A program made the position numbers and the translations under genes. A stretch of DNA of 64,000 nt from the NCBI RefSeq assembly GCF_000744115.1, contig NZ_JQLG01000004.1, positions 744,001-808,000 on the forward strand, given 5' to 3'. The notes under the pieces were generated by a model that was given only the letters and a program-made list of their open reading frames with translations, made no database searches and was not told the origin of the DNA. Positions within the stretch are counted from its first letter, which is position 1. Every line of letters starts with the position of its first letter. Positions 61,036-64,000 of this stretch are shown here, one piece after another. Source of the DNA: Carnobacterium alterfunditum DSM 5972 (GTDB taxonomy: Bacteria > Bacillota > Bacilli > Lactobacillales > Carnobacteriaceae).

Positions 61036-61977
61036 CTAATCGTAATTGATGCCCTGCTCCTTGATTGCCGCAAGCCAAGTTGCATGGTCATATTTCTTTA
61101 GGATGCGCAGCCCTCTAAAAGTATTAAATCTCCCTTTTCCAGACTCTTCGAGTGGAAAATAGATCTTACCTGGGTAGGTGGTGCCTTTTCCGACATAGCC
61201 CTTCTTAAACGCTTTTTTCACTAATTCTAATGCTTCTTCCATCCGTTCGTCGTAAACATGATCCACTTTCACAAAATATTCTAACGCTCGGAAGCAATCA
61301 TATTTCCAACGTGGCGGGTAATGAAACGTCTTAAATTCTGATTTGACGACATTGCCGGTTCTAAGGGATCTGAATAAGTGTCTTTTCAGTAAATATGCTT
61401 GTGCTGGTACGATCCTGCGTTTGACCTCATCTAAACGATAGGTATAGCCAAATTGTTCGTAGTCCGCTACTCCTTCCAACACCGACATCGTGGTATGGAA
61501 TGAACTCACAACGGAACGCCCATTCCCAGGTGCATCCCATCGGCAATTCCATCCGCCATCGGTTTGTTGATGCTCAAGGATGTGATCGATAATTTCTTCA
61601 ACTTTAGGGTCTTGGATCCTCCCATAAGCCACAAGACTCAAAATCATTCCTACAACACACATATCCAAATACCGACCGTTTTTTACATGCCCATGGTTCC
61701 TCCACTGATCGTTTAGTACTTTCTTAGTCGCATTTTGGTAAGCAGGGTGGTCGTAACTCATCTCCATGTACTTCAACTCAAGTAATGTGTAGGTGCTAGA
61801 AATCCATTTATTGGAATAAGTATTGCTGCCCCACATCTGATCTTCCTCATTGTAAAATGCCAAATAGTCCGCAATAAAACCTTCATTGTGATGATCAAAT
61901 GGTTTCTCTAACAAATAATTTGTAGTCAAATGTTGGATGACAACGTCTCCTTCTAACAGCCAATCAATCACTTTCAT
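61036..61977 (-). CDS. Terpenoid cyclase / prenyltransferase-fold (alpha-alpha toroid) protein
   Basis: A 313-residue helical-repeat protein with QW-like motifs, such as HQQTDGGWNCRWDAPG (about 135) and GKGRFNTFRGLRILKK, and repeated helix pairs. The fold resembles squalene cyclases and protein prenyltransferases, but the DxDD or catalytic motifs are not evident. Function unknown. It is the last gene of a run (GNAT, broken B3/4 gene, this). GGAGGG precedes the ATG. Confidence 0.7.
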   Translation of the reverse strand: MKVIDWLLEGDVVIQHLTTNYLLEKPFDHHNEGFIADYLAFYNEEDQMWGSNTYSNKWISSTYTLLELKYMEMSYDHPAYQNATKKVLNDQWRNHGHVKNGRYLDMCVVGMILSLVAYGRIQDPKVEEIIDHILEHQQTDGGWNCRWDAPGNGRSVVSSFHTTMSVLEGVADYEQFGYTYRLDEVKRRIVPAQAYLLKRHLFRSLRTGNVVKSEFKTFHYPPRWKYDCFRALEYFVKVDHVYDERMEEALELVKKAFKKGYVGKGTTYPGKIYFPLEESGKGRFNTFRGLRILKKYDHATWLAAIKEQGINYD

Positions 61978-62076
61978 TTCTATCCCTCCACTCTTAACAA
62001 GTACTCCGCCATTCTTATGATCTATAGCTCATATTGCTAGATATATTTTGGAAGTTAGTTCTGCAATTAACGTTTC

Positions 62077-62790
62077 TTATTCCAAATCAAAAGCCGGATC
62101 GGTTCGAGTCAATAGTTTCATACTGCTCTTTGTTTGAAAATATGTGTCGACCAAATCCTTTAATTCTTCAATAGCCTCATTAACACGCTGATGTTGTTCT
62201 GGAGTGACAGACTCAATGACTAGCACAGCATCCTCGGTATTTTCAGTCAACATAGTACGCTGCGCCTCACGCCAATTCAAACTTCTGCAAATAGCACCGT
62301 CATCATCTTGATAAATGATTTCTTCAGGTAGTGCAGGTGCATCCTTTTCAGCTCCCAGTGGCAAAAAACTTTCGCCACCTTTAGCTTTGCCAAGTTGCAG
62401 ATCTCCAGCGATCATTTGGAGATCTTCACCTCCACAAGGGACACCATATTTTAAAGAAACACTATTATAACTATCAACAAGTGGATTGATTGGATAAAAT
62501 TCTCTATCTTGATCAACGCGTTTCAATAAAGCTTCAATCGAAGAGCAGGCCCCCCTTTTTTGTTTTAAATTGGCTAAAAGCTTCGCGCCACTCTTGAATA
62601 ACTTTATTTTGACTACATGTATCTTCCTTTAAAATTTTTTTGCCTCTTGTTTTCCAGCGTTCAATAAATTTAAAAAGTGCTCTTCCTCTTCTGGAAGTTT
62701 ATGATTGTTGATCCCCTTTATAACCAATACCGCAATTTTAGCTTCCGGAAAAACATCTCAAAATTCGGTTCCAACAATAAAACGTTTCAT
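62077..62790 (-). pseudogene. B3/4-domain (PheRS beta-like) protein gene with several lesions
   Basis: The intact part (62077-62526) encodes FYPINPLVDSYNSVSLKYGVP and GGEDLQMIAG, hallmarks of stand-alone B3/4 tRNA-binding-domain proteins of about 230 residues. The missing N-terminus is still readable upstream: ATG 62790 with AAAGGAG, KRFIVGTEF, then TGA at codon 11 (62758-62760), IAVLVIKGIN, a frameshift in an A-run near 62637, IQEWREAFSQFK, and a second frameshift in the G-run near 62552-62557. At least three lesions mean no full product. The family is thought to edit or bind mischarged tRNA. Confidence 0.85.
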
Positions 62791-62795
62791 AAGTT

Positions 62796-63326
62796 TCACT
62801 CCTTTATCTTTTTCACCTCTTTAGTCATGATAAAGTCAGTTTGCTCTTTATCGCCCATAAAAAACGTATGATTGCCAGTTTGAACGAATCCCAATCTTTC
62901 ATAAAAAGCGATAGCAGCGAAGTTTTGTTCCCAAACTCCTAGCCATATCTTGCTTTTTTGGTACTTACTAGCTAGCTCGGTTGTTTTTTGGATTAATGCT
63001 GTTCCTATCGCTTTCCCTTTAAAATCGGTTTGTATATAAATTTTTTCCACTTCTAAAAATTCGGTACCATTTGTTTCAGTTTGCGCTTCATTGATATTTA
63101 TTTTTAAGTACCCAGCTAATTCATTGTTGTAATAGCTAAAATAAAATGCTGAATCTGTATTCAGCAGCTCTGTTCTTAATTGCTCAGTGTTATAAGCTCT
63201 TTCTAAATAGTTTTGCAAATCTTCTGCTGTATTATGATCTTTGAATGTATCACGAAAAGTCTCAGTACTCATTTTTTGTAGCGCAGATAAATTTTCCAGG
63301 GTACATTTTTTAATTTCAATAGCCAT
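62796..63326 (-). CDS. GNAT family N-acetyltransferase
   Basis: A 176-residue GNAT enzyme: acetyl-CoA site IQTDFKGKAIGTALIQ (about 98-113), WLGVWEQNFAAIAFYERLGF (about 130-149) and FFMGDKEQTDF. The substrate is unknown. It is first in a run with the broken B3/4 gene, whose start is five bases after its stop. Confidence 0.9.
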   Translation of the reverse strand: MAIEIKKCTLENLSALQKMSTETFRDTFKDHNTAEDLQNYLERAYNTEQLRTELLNTDSAFYFSYYNNELAGYLKININEAQTETNGTEFLEVEKIYIQTDFKGKAIGTALIQKTTELASKYQKSKIWLGVWEQNFAAIAFYERLGFVQTGNHTFFMGDKEQTDFIMTKEVKKIKE

Positions 63327-63700
63327 GTTTTATTCTCCTCATACTAGTTGATTCTAGTTGATTATTTTTTTACGGCTTTTATTTACTGAATTTCAGTCTA
63401 CAGCAGCCGTTTTTTCACTCTTTCTAGTCGGATAGAACTTGCTTTAGCTTACCTTTCCAAAAAAAATTAAAGTCATATTAGAGTAAGTGCTTTCATCAAT
63501 TATAACAGATATACCTTCTTTTTTTTATATCAATTATTTGATCAGCCATAAGGGCTGCCATGCTTTCTGAACTCCCTACAAAGAAGAACCTATAAAGCGA
63601 TAACATTTTCTAAGTTTCACTTAAAGCAGATTATTTCATAAAGCTAGAGTTAAGTGGTAAGGTGCATTTGTACTAAAAAATATTATTGGGGGCCATTTTA

Positions 63701-64000
63701 TTGAAAATTATTGTTGTCGGAACATCGCATGCTGGTTATGAAGCTATCCAAACATTATTGAAAGAGCAGCCAGATGCCGAATTGCATTTATATGAACGTG
63801 GTGACACAGCATCATTCTTATCTTGTGGAATTCAAAGTTACTTAGAAGGATTGGCTGATTCTTTAGACAGCTTGCATTATGCAACTGAAGATTCATATAT
63901 CAAACAAAACATAAACGTCCATATGAATAGTGATGTTGTTGGAATCGATCCAAAAGCTAAAACCATTACTGTAAAAACAACTGATGGCGAAACTCAAGAA
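63701..64000 (+). CDS. CoADR/NADH oxidase-type flavoprotein, 5' part
   Basis: Open frame running off the window: 100 codons from TTG 63701, with GGGGG eight bases upstream. VVGTSHAGYEAIQTLL is the FAD Rossmann motif and FLSCGIQSYLEG has the redox cysteine (about 43) of NADH oxidase/peroxidase and CoA-disulfide reductase enzymes. SxxHAGYEA and the spacing favour water-forming NADH oxidase (Nox) or NADH peroxidase; the missing C-terminus would decide. The gap 63327-63700 upstream holds short repeats and a CAGCC/GGCTG hairpin near 63544 but no gene. Confidence 0.85.
   Translation, partial: MKIIVVGTSHAGYEAIQTLLKEQPDAELHLYERGDTASFLSCGIQSYLEGLADSLDSLHYATEDSYIKQNINVHMNSDVVGIDPKAKTITVKTTDGETQE

Overview
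This window is AT-rich chromosomal DNA of a low-GC Firmicute. Strong GGAGG ribosome binding sites, frequent TTG/GTG starts and the gene repertoire point to Lactobacillales, most likely a Carnobacteriaceae/Enterococcaceae-type lactic acid bacterium. The repertoire includes a BmrC/BmrD-type exporter, N5-(carboxyethyl)ornithine synthase, pyruvate phosphate dikinase with its CcpN-type regulator, and a squalene/phytoene synthase-like gene. The species cannot be fixed from the sequence. I see no rRNA, tRNA, CRISPR array or prophage.

Layout: 0.07-6.3 kb holds a heterodimeric ABC drug exporter, with a possible regulatory leader ORF and terminator upstream, and topoisomerase III. 6.5-10.6 kb is a D-serine catabolic operon (ridA, PTS_EIIC_2-family membrane protein, dsdA) with a divergent YheO/DauR-like regulator. 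10.7-16.1 kb is a tightly overlapping three-gene operon (TerB-domain protein, DUF2791 ATPase, Lhr-like helicase) that matches the Shango anti-phage system. 16.2-20.05 kb carries DegV, a GAP-family membrane protein and a complete IS3-family element inserted into a terminator hairpin. 20.05-29.1 kb is a C4 acyl-CoA set (thiolase, 3-hydroxybutyryl-CoA dehydrogenase, crotonase, acyl-CoA dehydrogenases, CoA-transferase) with a LysR regulator and a metallo-hydrolase. 29.3-36.1 kb has a PanE-like reductase, a second PTS_EIIC_2 protein and a CstA carrier next to a LytS/LytT-type two-component system. 36.2-39.7 kb has a DUF2975/HTH pair and an electrophile-resistance cluster (FMN reductase, a deleted mhqO remnant, an MhqD-like hydrolase).

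From 40 to 49.4 kb lie a cupin protein, a nucleoside transporter with a deoxynucleoside kinase, a SAP-domain protein, a squalene/phytoene synthase-like protein and the ccpN-like/PPDK-regulator/ppdK gluconeogenic operon. 49.6-52.3 kb is a CstR-type sulfur operon: three rhodanese domains, a CoA-disulfide reductase and a DUF156 repressor, with two candidate operators at its promoter. 52.4-57.6 kb has a DeoR regulator with an M24-like protein and a Smr-less MutS2-like protein preceded by a structured leader (promoter, 12-residue peptide, stem-loops, terminator). The right part carries DUF308, a frameshifted NERD-nuclease gene, hairpin repeats, ceo, a terpenoid-cyclase-fold protein, a multiply broken B3/4-domain gene, a GNAT acetyltransferase and the 5' end of a CoADR/Nox-type flavoprotein.

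Themes: carbon and redox flexibility (pyruvate/PEP, C4-CoA, D-serine, sulfide), expression controlled by leader hairpins and palindromic operators, and gene decay (two starts mutated away from NTG, one in-frame deletion, one frameshifted gene, one multi-lesion pseudogene). All functional names are homology-type recognition from the sequence; no search was run.
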